Of a stretch of 45,350 nucleotides of DNA, positions 25,225 through 34,452 are shown piece after piece. The stretch lies in NCBI GenBank assembly GCA_023421735.1, contig JAEZSP010000005.1, positions 1 to 45,350 on the forward strand, written 5' to 3'. A program made the translations under genes and the position numbers. How positions within the stretch are numbered: position 1 is the first letter of the stretch; each line of letters begins with the position of its first letter. The notes beneath the pieces are model-generated. The model made no database searches and had not been told where the DNA came from. It worked only from the letters and a program-made list of their open reading frames with translations. The DNA comes from Bacillota bacterium. GTDB lineage: Bacteria; Bacillota_A; Clostridia; Christensenellales; Aristaeellaceae.

Positions 25225-26838
25225 ATGCGGAAAATCGCGTCTCTCGTGCTCGTGCTCGCAATGCTTCTCAGCGTCGCGTCGGTCGCGTCGGCAGAAGCCG
25301 GCACGGCGAAGAACTCCCTGACCATCGCTCTTGGACTTTCCCCGAACCTCGATCCGCATTGGAACGCGGGTTCCACAGGCGCCCTGCTCATGTCGCAGAT
25401 GTATGAGGGCCTGTACAGGTACACGCCCACCGGCTTCGAGCTTGCGGGCGCGACGGACGTCTCCGTTTCGGAAGACGGCCTGACCTGGACGTTCAAGCTT
25501 CAGCCCGACGCCGTCTGGAGCGACGGCAAGCCCGTGACCGCGGCAGACTACGTGTACAGCATGCAGCGGCTCGTTGACCCGGCAATCGGCACCACCTACA
25601 TGATCGACTACGGCCAGTTCCTGAAAAACGGCCCGGCGATCTCCGCGGGTGAAATGGATGTTTCCGAACTCGGCGTGACGGCGATTGACGATTACACCCT
25701 CGAGATTCAGCTCGAGAACGTGTGCGCGTTCTTTGACGCCATCCTGTGCTACTCGACCTTCTATCCGCTGCGTTCCGATTGCGTGTCCGAGGACGGCACC
25801 GGCAACTGGGCGTGGGACGTTGAGAAGTCCATCACCAATGGCCCGATGACGATGACATTCTGCGACGAAGAGCAGAAGATCGTTTACGAGAAGAGCGAAA
25901 CCTATTGGAACAAGGACAACGTGAAGCTCGACGAGCTGACCGTGATGTGCGTGGACGACACCAACACCGCGCTTTCCATGTTCAAGACCGGCGACGTCGA
26001 CATGATCTTCAGCTATCCTTCCGAGGAAACCGCTTCCCTCAAGGAAGACGGCACCCTGCACTCCGTCATGGCGCTCGCGACGAACTTCCTGCTCGTCAAC
26101 AACGTCAAGAGCCCCTTGAACGACGCAAAGGTTCGCAAGGCGCTCTCGCTGTGCATCGACCGCGACTATCTTTCGAACGTTCTGCTCGGCGGCATCAAGC
26201 TCCCGGCGGACACCTACATCGGCGGCGGTTTCCCGGGCAGCACCTCGGAAGCCGACTTCTACACCGAGTCCGAAAAGCCCATGCTGACCTATGATCCCGA
26301 AGCTGCGCAGGCGCTCCTTGCCGAGGCTGGCTATCCGGGCGGCGAAGGCATGCCGGTCATCGAGTGCAGCTACGCCAACTCCAACCCCGACTTCACCACC
26401 ATCTTCGAGTACCTGCAGGCGAGCTGGGAAGAGAACCTCGGCATCACCGTGGTGCTTGCGCCCCAGGAGACCGCCGCGATGACCTCGCTGCGCGACGCGG
26501 GCGACTTCGACATCACGATCCAGGGCTGGGGCGCCGACTATTTCGACGTCAGCAACATGCTCTCGATCTGGCGCTATGGCAACCTCATCAACTCCGGCAA
26601 GTACAACAGCGAGACCTTCGATTCCTTGTATCAGGAAGCGCTGACCACCGTTGACAATGCGAAGCGCATTGAGCTTCTGCATCAGGCGGAGACGACGCTG
26701 ATCGTGGACGACATGGGCATCATCCCGCTGTACCACAGCATGAAGACCGCCGTCTATGACGATGCGAAGGTCACAAACGTCATCTTTACTGCGGATGGCA
26801 ACGTGGAACTGACGCAGGTTATGGTCGCCGGCGAATAG
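25225..26838 (+). CDS. oppA: oligopeptide ABC importer substrate-binding protein
   Basis: A 537-residue secreted binding protein of family 5. A signal peptide covers about 1-23 (SVASVASA-E), and there is no lipobox cysteine. Mature motifs are LTIALGLSPNLDPHW, GLTWTFKLQPDAVWSDGKPVTAADY (near 92-115, the family signature), SPLNDAKVRKALSLCIDR (near 294-311) and LLAEAGYPGGEGMPV. AGGAGG precedes ATG 25225. It is the last gene of its operon, whereas in the first importer the binding-protein gene comes first. The GC-biased codon use is stronger than in its neighbours, typical of a highly expressed protein. Confidence 0.92.
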   Translation: MRKIASLVLVLAMLLSVASVASAEAGTAKNSLTIALGLSPNLDPHWNAGSTGALLMSQMYEGLYRYTPTGFELAGATDVSVSEDGLTWTFKLQPDAVWSDGKPVTAADYVYSMQRLVDPAIGTTYMIDYGQFLKNGPAISAGEMDVSELGVTAIDDYTLEIQLENVCAFFDAILCYSTFYPLRSDCVSEDGTGNWAWDVEKSITNGPMTMTFCDEEQKIVYEKSETYWNKDNVKLDELTVMCVDDTNTALSMFKTGDVDMIFSYPSEETASLKEDGTLHSVMALATNFLLVNNVKSPLNDAKVRKALSLCIDRDYLSNVLLGGIKLPADTYIGGGFPGSTSEADFYTESEKPMLTYDPEAAQALLAEAGYPGGEGMPVIECSYANSNPDFTTIFEYLQASWEENLGITVVLAPQETAAMTSLRDAGDFDITIQGWGADYFDVSNMLSIWRYGNLINSGKYNSETFDSLYQEALTTVDNAKRIELLHQAETTLIVDDMGIIPLYHSMKTAVYDDAKVTNVIFTADGNVELTQVMVAGE

Positions 26839-26852
26839 ACAGCAACCAAAAG

Positions 26853-26880
26853 GGACGCTCCCAAACGGGGGCGTCCTTTT
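26853..26880. terminator. bidirectional terminator after oppA
   Basis: GGACGCTCCC (26853-26862) and GGGGGCGTCC (26867-26876) with a short AAAC loop, flanked by AAAA on the left and TTTT on the right, so it works on both strands between converging genes. Confidence 0.9.
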
Positions 26881-26889
26881 GCGTGTCTT

Positions 26890-28212
26890 TTATTGTTCCG
26901 GCCGTTCGACAGCCAGATAATCGACGCCGAATGCGCCCGCGTAGGTTACCACCTCCACCTCGTATCCCTCGTCGACTGTGTTGTAGACGTCCTGTGTGAC
27001 TTTAAGGCTGCGATTGAACGGGTCGCCGAGTCTGAGACTGCACGGGTCAAAATTTAAAAAACCGTCGTGCCATGGCTTAGTTTGCACGGTTGCGGTTTGC
27101 ACTTCCGCGCGCGTGCTGCCATCCAGAAGCACATTGAAATTGCCGATCACAAAAAGCGAGATCGGGACAGCAACCAGGATGCTCGCAATTAGCTTGCCCC
27201 ATGACAGGTTGCGGACATTGAAGGCGAAGAAGAGGAGGAGCGCGCAGGCGGCAAGAATCAATACCGGGGTGATAAACTGGGGAAAAGAGACGAAGTTGTA
27301 CGCGTAAAAGTGAAGGAAGAAAGGGATTGACGAGACGAGCCAACCGATCAGGCTCAGGCTTTCGATTTCATCGCTTGAAGCGAAGGCGCGATGAAACAGG
27401 CAAAAGAAACCGAACGAAAAAACGATCATGAAGAGATTGAATGCCGCGAGAAGCGTAGCCGGCGTATCCCAAAAGGTCCAGGCAATGGCTGTGAGTTCGC
27501 ATCCAAGCAGAATTGCGAAGGAAGCGTTCTTCTGTGCCTTCGTGGCTGGTTTGTGCGCTTCTGCATCAGAAGACGCTTTGCCGCACGGGAGGCCCTCGAG
27601 ATAAGCGGCCGCGGTTTCAGGCGTTGCCGGGGTCAGCACGGCAAATTCTCCGCCGCGGCGACTGCGAATGCGCAGCGATCCGTCGCTTTCGATTTGGATT
27701 GCGCGGATTTTTCGGAATGGGATGATCCGATCCATTTCATCCGGCTTGTAATCGTCCTCCGATTGAAGCGCGCGGCTGACATCCGGCGTATAATTTCGGC
27801 TGCCTAAATAAACCAGATAGAGCCGATCCTGCCCGCGAAAGATCTGATAATAGACATGATCGGATGACAGGAGCGCCAAGCCGCTGTCCGGTGGCAGCTG
27901 GATGACGGCCGTGTCGACTGGATCTTCTTCTGTGCTGAGCAGCATTTTACCAAAGCCTGCGACGATGAAAAACAGGGCGAACATCCAATCGAATCCGACG
28001 AGCAAAATGCCAAAGAGCGCTCCGGCGACAAAGCTTCGCCAGTTCTCCTCTGCTTGAATATTGTACACGCCATATGTACCAAATCCCGATGCGGCAAGAA
28101 TACAGGCGAGAATTGCTTGCATGAGCGGACTCGGTCTGCATGCGAGGATGATCACTGCCAGCGCGATGCCGGCGATGATGAACGCGAGGGATACGATCGT
28201 GCGCCTCTTCAT
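26890..28212 (-). CDS. nine-TM membrane protein of unknown function, paralogue A
   Basis: A 440-residue integral membrane protein. I recognise no named family. The layout is four N-terminal TM helices (about 5-95), a soluble domain (about 100-230) with VYYQIFRGQDRLYLVYLG, ALQSEDDY and IPFRKIRAIQIESDGSLRI, five more TM helices, and a C-terminal extracytoplasmic beta-rich tail ending GAFGVDYLAVERPEQ. The middle domain has a strand pattern reminiscent of bacterial PH-like domains (inference). The upstream gene encodes a paralogue with the same order of parts, and the genes overlap by 4 bp (ATGA). The DNA is AT-richer than most of the window. Confidence 0.75.
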   Translation of the reverse strand: MKRRTIVSLAFIIAGIALAVIILACRPSPLMQAILACILAASGFGTYGVYNIQAEENWRSFVAGALFGILLVGFDWMFALFFIVAGFGKMLLSTEEDPVDTAVIQLPPDSGLALLSSDHVYYQIFRGQDRLYLVYLGSRNYTPDVSRALQSEDDYKPDEMDRIIPFRKIRAIQIESDGSLRIRSRRGGEFAVLTPATPETAAAYLEGLPCGKASSDAEAHKPATKAQKNASFAILLGCELTAIAWTFWDTPATLLAAFNLFMIVFSFGFFCLFHRAFASSDEIESLSLIGWLVSSIPFFLHFYAYNFVSFPQFITPVLILAACALLLFFAFNVRNLSWGKLIASILVAVPISLFVIGNFNVLLDGSTRAEVQTATVQTKPWHDGFLNFDPCSLRLGDPFNRSLKVTQDVYNTVDEGYEVEVVTYAGAFGVDYLAVERPEQ

Positions 28213-29594
28213 TCGAGTCCTTCTTTCGTAACCTGGTACACTTCGGGATAGTCGATGCCGAAGAACCCCGTATGGATCTCGAGGAGAACGGCGTCTCCCT
28301 TACCGATCGCGTCGAATACGGTTCCGGGAACACTGTAGAAGTGATCGCCTTCATCCGTTTCAATCGAATAATATTGGCGCTGTACGTTTCCGAAGGATTC
28401 GCCCGCTGCGTACCAAGTGACGACACCCGAATGCTGGACCACGCGCGAACCGTCGTCCAGCGCATAGTTTAGTTGAAACATACTAAACCAGAGGAACGGA
28501 ATGACGCTGACCAGCGTGACGAGGGTATTCTTGATCCGCCTGTTCCTTTGAAAGGTGAAATAGAGAAGGAATACGCAAGCGGCGAAGATCGGGAAGACCA
28601 GCAGGGCCTGGCTCAATGTCATAAAGGGGTCATCCCATGAATGAAGCTGGAGAGTGAATATTGCGAGAAACCAGATGGGCAGTATGGCATCGTTTGACTT
28701 GTCCTTTTCGAGCGCAACATCCTGTTGGAACACGCAGTACAGGAGGAGCGCGATCAGGGGAATGAAGGCATTCATCCCTGCAAGAAGCTTATTTGGCACA
28801 TCGCTATAGATCCAAAGAAGGGTGAACAGACCGCCCGCCGTTGAGAGGACAACGGATACATTGCTGACCGCCCGCGAAACTTCTTTCGACGGCTGATAGG
28901 GGATGACGCGTCGCGTGGGGACGGGGAACCCGGAAAGGTACGCCTCCACATCGCTGGTCGTCTCAGGCGCTTGCAGCGCAAGCCGTTCGCTGTTTTTCAG
29001 GCGCTTGCCCAAATGATGGAGGGACAATATACGAATCGAGTCGTCGACGTAGAGATTGATCGCACGAATCTCATTTGCTTCGAAGACATAATCGATTTCC
29101 GAACGTTGGAAATCTTCTTCGGATTGAAGCGCGTGTGTGGGATCAAAATTTGTATATTCACTGCCGAGCATCATGAGATACAACCGTTCCCGACCGCGAA
29201 AGAGTTGATAATAATATGAATCGTTGGACTTGAGGAGGATGCCGCAACCCACGGGCAACGTGATGGGAACTTGTGCTTGATTGACGGACTCTTTTAGGTT
29301 CACACCCTTCATCACAAACGCCACAACAGCGAGGATCATCAAAATCGTGGAGATGATAACTGCCGTGATGAAATCGAATCCGCTTACCATGGCGCCATAG
29401 AGCGCGGTAGGCAACGCAAACCGCCAGCCGAGAACCGCACTGCCAAACACCGCAGACCCCAATGCGCCATAGATGCTCGTAATCAAAATCCCGGTTTGTC
29501 TGGGAATGACGAGGGTATGATCCGCATAGAGCAACGCTCCCCCGATGGCAAGAATCAGGATGATGAAAGCCGTGAAGACGATGTATTTTTTCAT
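28209..29594 (-). CDS. nine-TM membrane protein of unknown function, paralogue B
   Basis: A 461-residue relative of the downstream gene product. ATG 29594 follows AGGGGGG; the frame extends further but without a start signal. Order of parts: TM helices at about 4-24, 35-55, 60-78 and 78-95; a soluble domain with YYYQLFRGRERLYLMMLG, HALQSEEDF and VFEANEIRAINLYVDDSIRI; five TM helices; and a C-terminal extracytoplasmic tail with IHTGFFGIDYPEVYQV. The shared stretches FRG-x-x-RLYL, ALQSE-x-D and (A/F)FG(V/I)DY prove common ancestry with paralogue A. The two probably form a heteromer. No known enzyme motif is seen. Confidence 0.75.
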   Translation of the reverse strand: MKKYIVFTAFIILILAIGGALLYADHTLVIPRQTGILITSIYGALGSAVFGSAVLGWRFALPTALYGAMVSGFDFITAVIISTILMILAVVAFVMKGVNLKESVNQAQVPITLPVGCGILLKSNDSYYYQLFRGRERLYLMMLGSEYTNFDPTHALQSEEDFQRSEIDYVFEANEIRAINLYVDDSIRILSLHHLGKRLKNSERLALQAPETTSDVEAYLSGFPVPTRRVIPYQPSKEVSRAVSNVSVVLSTAGGLFTLLWIYSDVPNKLLAGMNAFIPLIALLLYCVFQQDVALEKDKSNDAILPIWFLAIFTLQLHSWDDPFMTLSQALLVFPIFAACVFLLYFTFQRNRRIKNTLVTLVSVIPFLWFSMFQLNYALDDGSRVVQHSGVVTWYAAGESFGNVQRQYYSIETDEGDHFYSVPGTVFDAIGKGDAVLLEIHTGFFGIDYPEVYQVTKEGLE

Positions 29595-29649
29595 TTGGCC
29601 CCCTGAATCGTGTGATCGCCACCCGGCGTATGGCATATGCGCGCACACC

Positions 29650-29682
29650 GACCCCGCATCCCTTTGAAAGGCATGCAGGGTC
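29650..29682. repeat. strong imperfect hairpin between the GH3 gene and paralogue B
   Basis: Arms GACCCCGCAT (29650-29659) and ATGCAGGGTC (29673-29682) pair with one G-T wobble, and CCTTTGAAAGG folds inside. There is no T-run, so it looks like an mRNA stability or processing structure rather than a terminator. It separates the GH3 stop (29696) from the next start (29594). Confidence 0.5.
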
Positions 29683-29695
29683 ATGCGCACTTTCT

Positions 29696-31705
29696 CTAAA
29701 GGTTGAGTCCGCTGACCGTGAATACGGCTTCCCCGACGGCGACCTTGTTCCCGGCGTCGTCGATCACGCACAGGGAATATGGATCGAGCGCGATCTCGAC
29801 GCGCTTTGTTTCGCCTACCTTGAGAGAAACGCGCTTGAAACCGCAGAGCCGGGGATTGCGCGGCGCGAAGGGAGACGCGCACTTGACATAGACCTGCGCG
29901 ACCTCGTCGGCATCATACGCGCCGGTGTTTTCGATCGTCACAGATGCGACGAGCCCTTCCCGCACCGCGTCCGCATAGCGGAATGCGGTGTAGGTCAGGC
30001 CATGTCCAAACGGATAGAGCGGCATGCCCGCAAAGTAGCGGTAGGTACGGCCCTTCATGGCGTAATCCTCAAACGGCGGCAAATCGTCGATGGATTGATA
30101 GAACGTGAGCGGGAGTTTGCCCGTGGGCGAAATTTTGCCAAACAGGATGTCGGAAAGTGCGGTGCCGCCCGCCTGTCCGGGATACCAGGCCTCGAGTACG
30201 GCATTTCCGTCCTCCACGCGCAGCGCGCTTCCGGATGCGATGACGGTTACGACCTTCGCGCCCGTCTTCACGACCGCCTCGATCAGCCGCCGTTGGGGCG
30301 CGGGCAGTTCGAGGTCTTCCTTGTCGCCGGATTTGTACGCGTTGCCCGCGTCGCCTTCCTCGCCCTCGAGCGTGGCATCGAGTCCGACGCACAGGATCAC
30401 GACGTCCGCAAGCTTTGCGATGGAAATCGCCTCGGCCAACCGGTCGTCCGCGTGCTGCGAGAGCACTTCGGTCTTGTCGCGCCAAAGGTGAGAACCCGGC
30501 GCATACAGCACGCGCGCGCTGCCTTCGCACGCGGCGCGGATGCCCTCCAGGAATGTGACATAGCGTGACGAGGTGCCCGCATAATTGCCTTCGAGCGCGG
30601 GAATGGAGTTTGCGTTCGGGCCGATGACGGCGACAGTCTTGAGGGATGCGAGGTCGAGCGGCAGTATGCCGTCGTTTTTGAGAAGCACCATCGATTTGCG
30701 CGCCGCTTCGAGCGCGATGGCCGCGTGTGCGTCCGTATCGTTCTCGAGCGGAGAAATATCGTCGAATGCGCACTCATCGAACATGCCGAGTTTGATGCGC
30801 GCCGCCATGAGCCGGGTTGCGGACAGCGCAATGTCTTCCTCTGTGACCAGGCCTTCCTGATAGGCCTCCAACAAATGCAGATAGGTCACGCCGCAGTTGA
30901 CGTCGCAGCCGTTTTTGATGGCGAGCGCGGCGGATTCAGGCGCGGTGGAAGTGACCATGTGGTGCGTGTGGAAGTCCTTGATCGCCCAACAATCGGAAAC
31001 GACGTGGCCATCAAATCCCCATTCGCCGCGCAAAATGTCTTTCAGGAGCGTCTTTGATCCGCAGCAGGGCTCGCCATTGGTGCGGTTGTATGCGCCCATG
31101 ACTGCCTCGACGTGCGCTTCCCTGACCAACGCCTCAAACGCGGGGAGATAGGTCTCGCGCAAATCCTTTTCCCCGACGCACGCATCGAAGGAGTGGCGCA
31201 GTGCCTCGGGACCGGAGTGCACGGCGAAGTGTTTGGCGCACGCGGCTGATTTGAGCGTTTTGCCCTCGCCCTGCAATCCCTTCACAAATGCGACGCCCAG
31301 CCGCGCAGTGAGGTACGGATCTTCGCCATACGTTTCGTGTCCGCGTCCCCAACGCGGATCTCGAAAGATATTCACGTTCGGACTCCAGAAAGTGAGTCCC
31401 TTATAGATGTCCCGATCGCCCTCCGCCTTCTGGGCGTTGTACTTTGCGCGTCCCTCGGTTGCGATGGTATTAGCGATTTCCCGCATCATTTCATCGTCAA
31501 ACATGGCGGCAAGACCAATCGCCTGCGGGAATACAGTTGCCGTACCCGCGCGCGCAACGCCGTGCAGCGCCTCGTTCCACCAATTGTAAGCCGGGATCCC
31601 AAGCCGGGGGATCGCAGGCGCGTCATATTTGAGTTGTGCTGCCTTTTCCTCGAGCGTCATTTGATCGACCAGCGCCTTTGCGCGCGTCCATATCGCATTT
31701 TCCAT
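29696..31705 (-). CDS. glycoside hydrolase family 3 (beta-xylosidase/beta-glucosidase type)
   Basis: A 669-residue cytoplasmic exo-glycosidase. The N-terminal TIM barrel shows IPAYNWWNEALHGVAR (37-52), FWSPNVNIFRDPRWGRGHET (106-125) and FDGHVVSDCWAI (231-242), with Asp238 as the nucleophile. The (alpha/beta)6 sandwich and a C-terminal Fn3-like domain (near ATVENTGAYDADEVAQVYV-type strands) follow. The WWNEALHGV segment is typical of the xylosidase-type GH3 branch. No signal peptide is present, so it would act on imported oligosaccharides. No PA14 insert is present. It stands alone with its own promoter. The exact sugar is uncertain. Confidence 0.9.
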   Translation of the reverse strand: MENAIWTRAKALVDQMTLEEKAAQLKYDAPAIPRLGIPAYNWWNEALHGVARAGTATVFPQAIGLAAMFDDEMMREIANTIATEGRAKYNAQKAEGDRDIYKGLTFWSPNVNIFRDPRWGRGHETYGEDPYLTARLGVAFVKGLQGEGKTLKSAACAKHFAVHSGPEALRHSFDACVGEKDLRETYLPAFEALVREAHVEAVMGAYNRTNGEPCCGSKTLLKDILRGEWGFDGHVVSDCWAIKDFHTHHMVTSTAPESAALAIKNGCDVNCGVTYLHLLEAYQEGLVTEEDIALSATRLMAARIKLGMFDECAFDDISPLENDTDAHAAIALEAARKSMVLLKNDGILPLDLASLKTVAVIGPNANSIPALEGNYAGTSSRYVTFLEGIRAACEGSARVLYAPGSHLWRDKTEVLSQHADDRLAEAISIAKLADVVILCVGLDATLEGEEGDAGNAYKSGDKEDLELPAPQRRLIEAVVKTGAKVVTVIASGSALRVEDGNAVLEAWYPGQAGGTALSDILFGKISPTGKLPLTFYQSIDDLPPFEDYAMKGRTYRYFAGMPLYPFGHGLTYTAFRYADAVREGLVASVTIENTGAYDADEVAQVYVKCASPFAPRNPRLCGFKRVSLKVGETKRVEIALDPYSLCVIDDAGNKVAVGEAVFTVSGLNL

Positions 31706-31725
31706 TTTTTCCCCTCCTCGAACAA

Positions 31726-31754
31726 ATTATAACACAAACACACCTCCCTGCCAA
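31726..31754 (-). promoter_or_regulatory. promoter of the GH3 gene
   Basis: Minus-strand TTGGCA (31749-31754), 17-bp spacer and TATAAT (31726-31731). GAGGAGGGG follows before the ATG at 31705. Confidence 0.8.
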
Positions 31755-31782
31755 CGAAGGAATCGCCGCTAAAGATGTGCGT

Positions 31783-31836
31783 TTTACATGGATTTGATTA
31801 TTTCGGTAACAGGGACGAATGATTTGTATGTATGAT
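31783..31836 (+). promoter_or_regulatory. candidate Pho-regulated promoter of pstS
   Basis: TTTACA (31783), TTGATT (31794) and GGTAAC(A) (31805) are spaced 11 bp apart, as PhoP direct-repeat half-sites are in Bacillota, and precede TATGAT (31831-31836). No -35 box is visible, which is common at activator-dependent promoters. The half-sites are imperfect, so this is tentative. It fits the co-encoded regulator and kinase. Confidence 0.35.
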
Positions 31837-31875
31837 ACCCATGGATCAAAACGAAGACATAAGGAGATGCTCTCA

Positions 31876-32745
31876 ATGAAGAAAATCATCGCCACTCTTA
31901 TGGTTCTTGCTCTTTCCCTGGTCGCGGTATTCGCGAGCGCGGAAGCCTACACCGGCACCATCGACGTTATTTCCCGCGAGGACGGTTCCGGCACACGCGG
32001 CGCGTTCATCGAGCTGATGGGTGTTGAGCAGAAGGATGCCGACGGCAACAAAGTTGACTATACCACCGACGAAGCCGTGATCGCGAACTCCACCGCGATC
32101 GTCATCACCTCCGTTGCCGGCGACCCGATGGCCATCGGCTATATCTCCCTCGGTTCCCTTAACGACACCGTGAAGGCGCTTTCCGTGGACGGCGTCGAAG
32201 CGACCGTCGAAAACATCAAGGCCGGCACCTATAAGGTTGCGCGTCCCTTCAATGTCGTGACCAAGGACGGCGCGGAGCTTTCCGAGCTCGGTTCCGATTT
32301 CATGACCTTCATCATGTCCAGTGACGGTCAGACCGTCATCAACGAGAATGGCTACATCGGCGTGAACGACGCTGCCGAAGCCTACACCGCTTCCGGACTT
32401 TCCGGCAAGCTGACCGTGGGCGGCTCCTCCTCCGTCACCCCCGTGATGGAAAAGCTGGCCGAGGCGTACATGGCGCTGAATCCCGATGCGAACATCGAAG
32501 TGCAGCTCTCCGATTCCACCACCGGCGTCACCGGCGCGCTCGAAGGCACCTACGACATCGGCATGGCTTCCCGCGAGCTCAAGGACACCGAGGTTGAAGC
32601 AGGCGCAGTCAACACCGTGATCGCCATGGACGGTATCGCGATCGTTGTGAACCTCGACAACCCCATCGCCAACATCGCAAGCGAGACCGTGACCAAGATC
32701 TACACCGGCGAAATCACCGACTGGGCTGACGTCGCCGCAGAATAA
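31876..32745 (+). CDS. pstS: phosphate-binding protein PstS with circularly permuted lobes
   Basis: A 289-residue secreted binding protein. ATG 31876 follows AAGGAG at 31861-31866, and a signal peptide ends at about residue 22-24 (FASAEA) with no lipobox cysteine. The segment that is normally C-terminal comes first: VISREDGSGTRGAF (31-44), IGYISLGSLNDTVKALSVDG (87-106), YKVARPFN and DGQTVINENGYIGV (150-163). The normally N-terminal segment follows: LTVGGSSSVTPVMEKLAEAY (179-198), YDIGMASRELKD (226-237) and IYTGEITDWADV (275-286). All phosphate-site motifs are present, so it should be functional. It lies 25 bp before pstC. Confidence 0.92.
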   Translation: MKKIIATLMVLALSLVAVFASAEAYTGTIDVISREDGSGTRGAFIELMGVEQKDADGNKVDYTTDEAVIANSTAIVITSVAGDPMAIGYISLGSLNDTVKALSVDGVEATVENIKAGTYKVARPFNVVTKDGAELSELGSDFMTFIMSSDGQTVINENGYIGVNDAAEAYTASGLSGKLTVGGSSSVTPVMEKLAEAYMALNPDANIEVQLSDSTTGVTGALEGTYDIGMASRELKDTEVEAGAVNTVIAMDGIAIVVNLDNPIANIASETVTKIYTGEITDWADVAAE

Positions 32746-32770
32746 CCCGAATAAAAAGTAAGGACTGGTT

Positions 32771-33622
32771 ATGAGAAAATACAGGGAGCCGCTGATGCGG
32801 CTGGTGTTCCTCCTCTCGGCGTGTGCGTCGATCGCGGCAGTCATCCTGATCTGCGTCTTCCTCTTTGGAAGCAGCATCCCGGCTATCCGCGAAATCGGAA
32901 TCGTCAACTTCCTGTTCGGCAAGGTCTGGAAGCCGAGCAGCGGAAAGTACGGTATCCTGCCGATGATCCTCGGCTCCGTGTATGTGACCGGCGGGGCGCT
33001 CGTTCTGGGCGTCCCGATCGGCATCCTCACCGCGATCTTCTTGGCCCGGTTCTGCCCCAAGGGGCTGTATAGGGTCGTGAAGCCCGCAGTAGACCTCCTG
33101 GCGGGCATTCCGTCGGTGGTCTACGGTTTTTTCGCGCTGATGGTCATCGTTCCAATGATTCGTGAACTTTTTGACAGCAAGGGCTATTCCATGCTAGCAG
33201 CCTCGGTCCTTTTGGGGCTGATGATTCTTCCGACGATTATATCAGTCTCCGAAGCGTCGCTTCGCGCCGTGCCGGAGAATTACTACGAAGGCAGCCTCGC
33301 ACTGGGTGCGAGCCACGAGCGCAGCGTGTTTTTCGTCATGCTGCCCGCCGCGAAGTCGGGCGTTCTTGCCGGGGTGATCCTAGGCGTCGGGCGCGCGATT
33401 GGCGAGACCATGGCGGTCATCATGGTTGCGGGCAATCAGCCGCGCATGCCCAAGGGCATCCTGGAGGGCGTCAGAACCATGACAACAAACATCGTCATCG
33501 AGATGGGTTATTCGACGGGGCTGCACAGAGAGGCGCTCATTGCGACCGCTGCGGTTCTGTTCGTGTTCATCCTCATCATCAACCTCTCGTTCTCGGCGAT
33601 CAAGAGGAGGCAGGAGAAATGA
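32771..33622 (+). CDS. pstC: phosphate ABC importer permease PstC
   Basis: A 283-residue permease with six TM helices. LFGKVWKPSSGKYGILPMI (about 48-66) and the LLAGIPSVVYGFFAL segment are PstC hallmarks, and the loop SLALGASHERSVFFVMLPAA is the EAA coupling segment. IGETMAVIMVAGN follows. It forms the channel with PstA. Its stop overlaps the start of pstA (ATGA), so the subunits are co-translated. Length is typical. Confidence 0.95.
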   Translation: MRKYREPLMRLVFLLSACASIAAVILICVFLFGSSIPAIREIGIVNFLFGKVWKPSSGKYGILPMILGSVYVTGGALVLGVPIGILTAIFLARFCPKGLYRVVKPAVDLLAGIPSVVYGFFALMVIVPMIRELFDSKGYSMLAASVLLGLMILPTIISVSEASLRAVPENYYEGSLALGASHERSVFFVMLPAAKSGVLAGVILGVGRAIGETMAVIMVAGNQPRMPKGILEGVRTMTTNIVIEMGYSTGLHREALIATAAVLFVFILIINLSFSAIKRRQEK

Positions 33623-34452
33623 AGAGACGCGATCCCCTCTCCGTCACGCTGCGGGTGTTTACTTATTTGGCAGTGATCATTACAATGGGTTCATTCCTGT
33701 GCCTTGTGGGGTACATTCTGATAAAAGGAATTCCGAACCTGAGGCCAAGCCTGTTTGCCTGGGAGTATACATCGGAGAACTGCTCCATGACGCCCGCGAT
33801 CATCAACACGTTCATCATGACGCTGATGGCGCTCCTGTTTGCCGCGCCGCTGGGCGTCTTTACGGCGATTTTCATGATCGAGTACGCAAAGCGCGGCTCG
33901 CTACTCGTGAAAATTGTGCGCACGGCTGCTGAAACGCTGGCGGGCATTCCCTCGATTGTGTACGGTTTGTTCGGCTTTCTGTTCTTCCTCTCAAAGCTTG
34001 GATGGGGCTTCTCGCTGCTCTCGGGCGCATCGACCCTGGCGATCATGATCCTGCCGCTGATCATGCGCACCGCAGAAGAGGCGATCCGCTCCGTCCCCGA
34101 TTCCTTCCGCGAAGGCAGCTTTGGCTTGGGCGCGGGACGACTTCGGACGGTCTTTCGCATCGTATTGCCTGCGGCGATGCCGGGCATCCTCTCGGGCATC
34201 ATTCTCGCGACGGGCAGGGTCGTGGGTGAGACGGCCGCGCTCATCTATTCTGCCGGTACGGTGGCGCAGATTCCCTCGAGCGTCTTTTCATCGGTTCGAA
34301 CGCTGTCGGTTCACATGTACGCGCTCTCGAACGAGGGTCTGCACATGGGCGAGGCGTTTGCCACCGCAGCTGTGCTTTTGATCATGGTCGCCTTACTGAA
34401 CGCGTCGTCTTCCAAAGTCGCTAAAAAGCTTGCCGGAGGAGGAAACAAGTGA
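33619..34452 (+). CDS. pstA: phosphate ABC importer permease PstA
   Basis: A 277-residue permease with six TM helices. Hallmarks are [37 protein letters not shown], the EAA loop [20 protein letters not shown] and the [12 protein letters not shown] segment. It partners PstC. The stop overlaps the GTG start of pstB (GTGA). Confidence 0.95.
   Translation: MKRRDPLSVTLRVFTYLAVIITMGSFLCLVGYILIKGIPNLRPSLFAWEYTSENCSMTPAIINTFIMTLMALLFAAPLGVFTAIFMIEYAKRGSLLVKIVRTAAETLAGIPSIVYGLFGFLFFLSKLGWGFSLLSGASTLAIMILPLIMRTAEEAIRSVPDSFREGSFGLGAGRLRTVFRIVLPAAMPGILSGIILATGRVVGETAALIYSAGTVAQIPSSVFSSVRTLSVHMYALSNEGLHMGEAFATAAVLLIMVALLNASSSKVAKKLAGGGNK

Noticed and set aside
25192..26736. A 514-codon open frame on the minus strand opposite oppA
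   Set aside because: It is the antisense shadow of a gene with a clear signal peptide, family motifs and ribosome binding site.
29612..30568. A 318-codon open frame on the plus strand opposite the GH3 gene
   Set aside because: It is antisense to a motif-complete glycosidase and has no signal of its own.
31876..32745. Reading the unusual PstS as a truncated or fused pseudogene
   Set aside because: Signal peptide, all motifs and normal total length are present once each, and the operon is intact.
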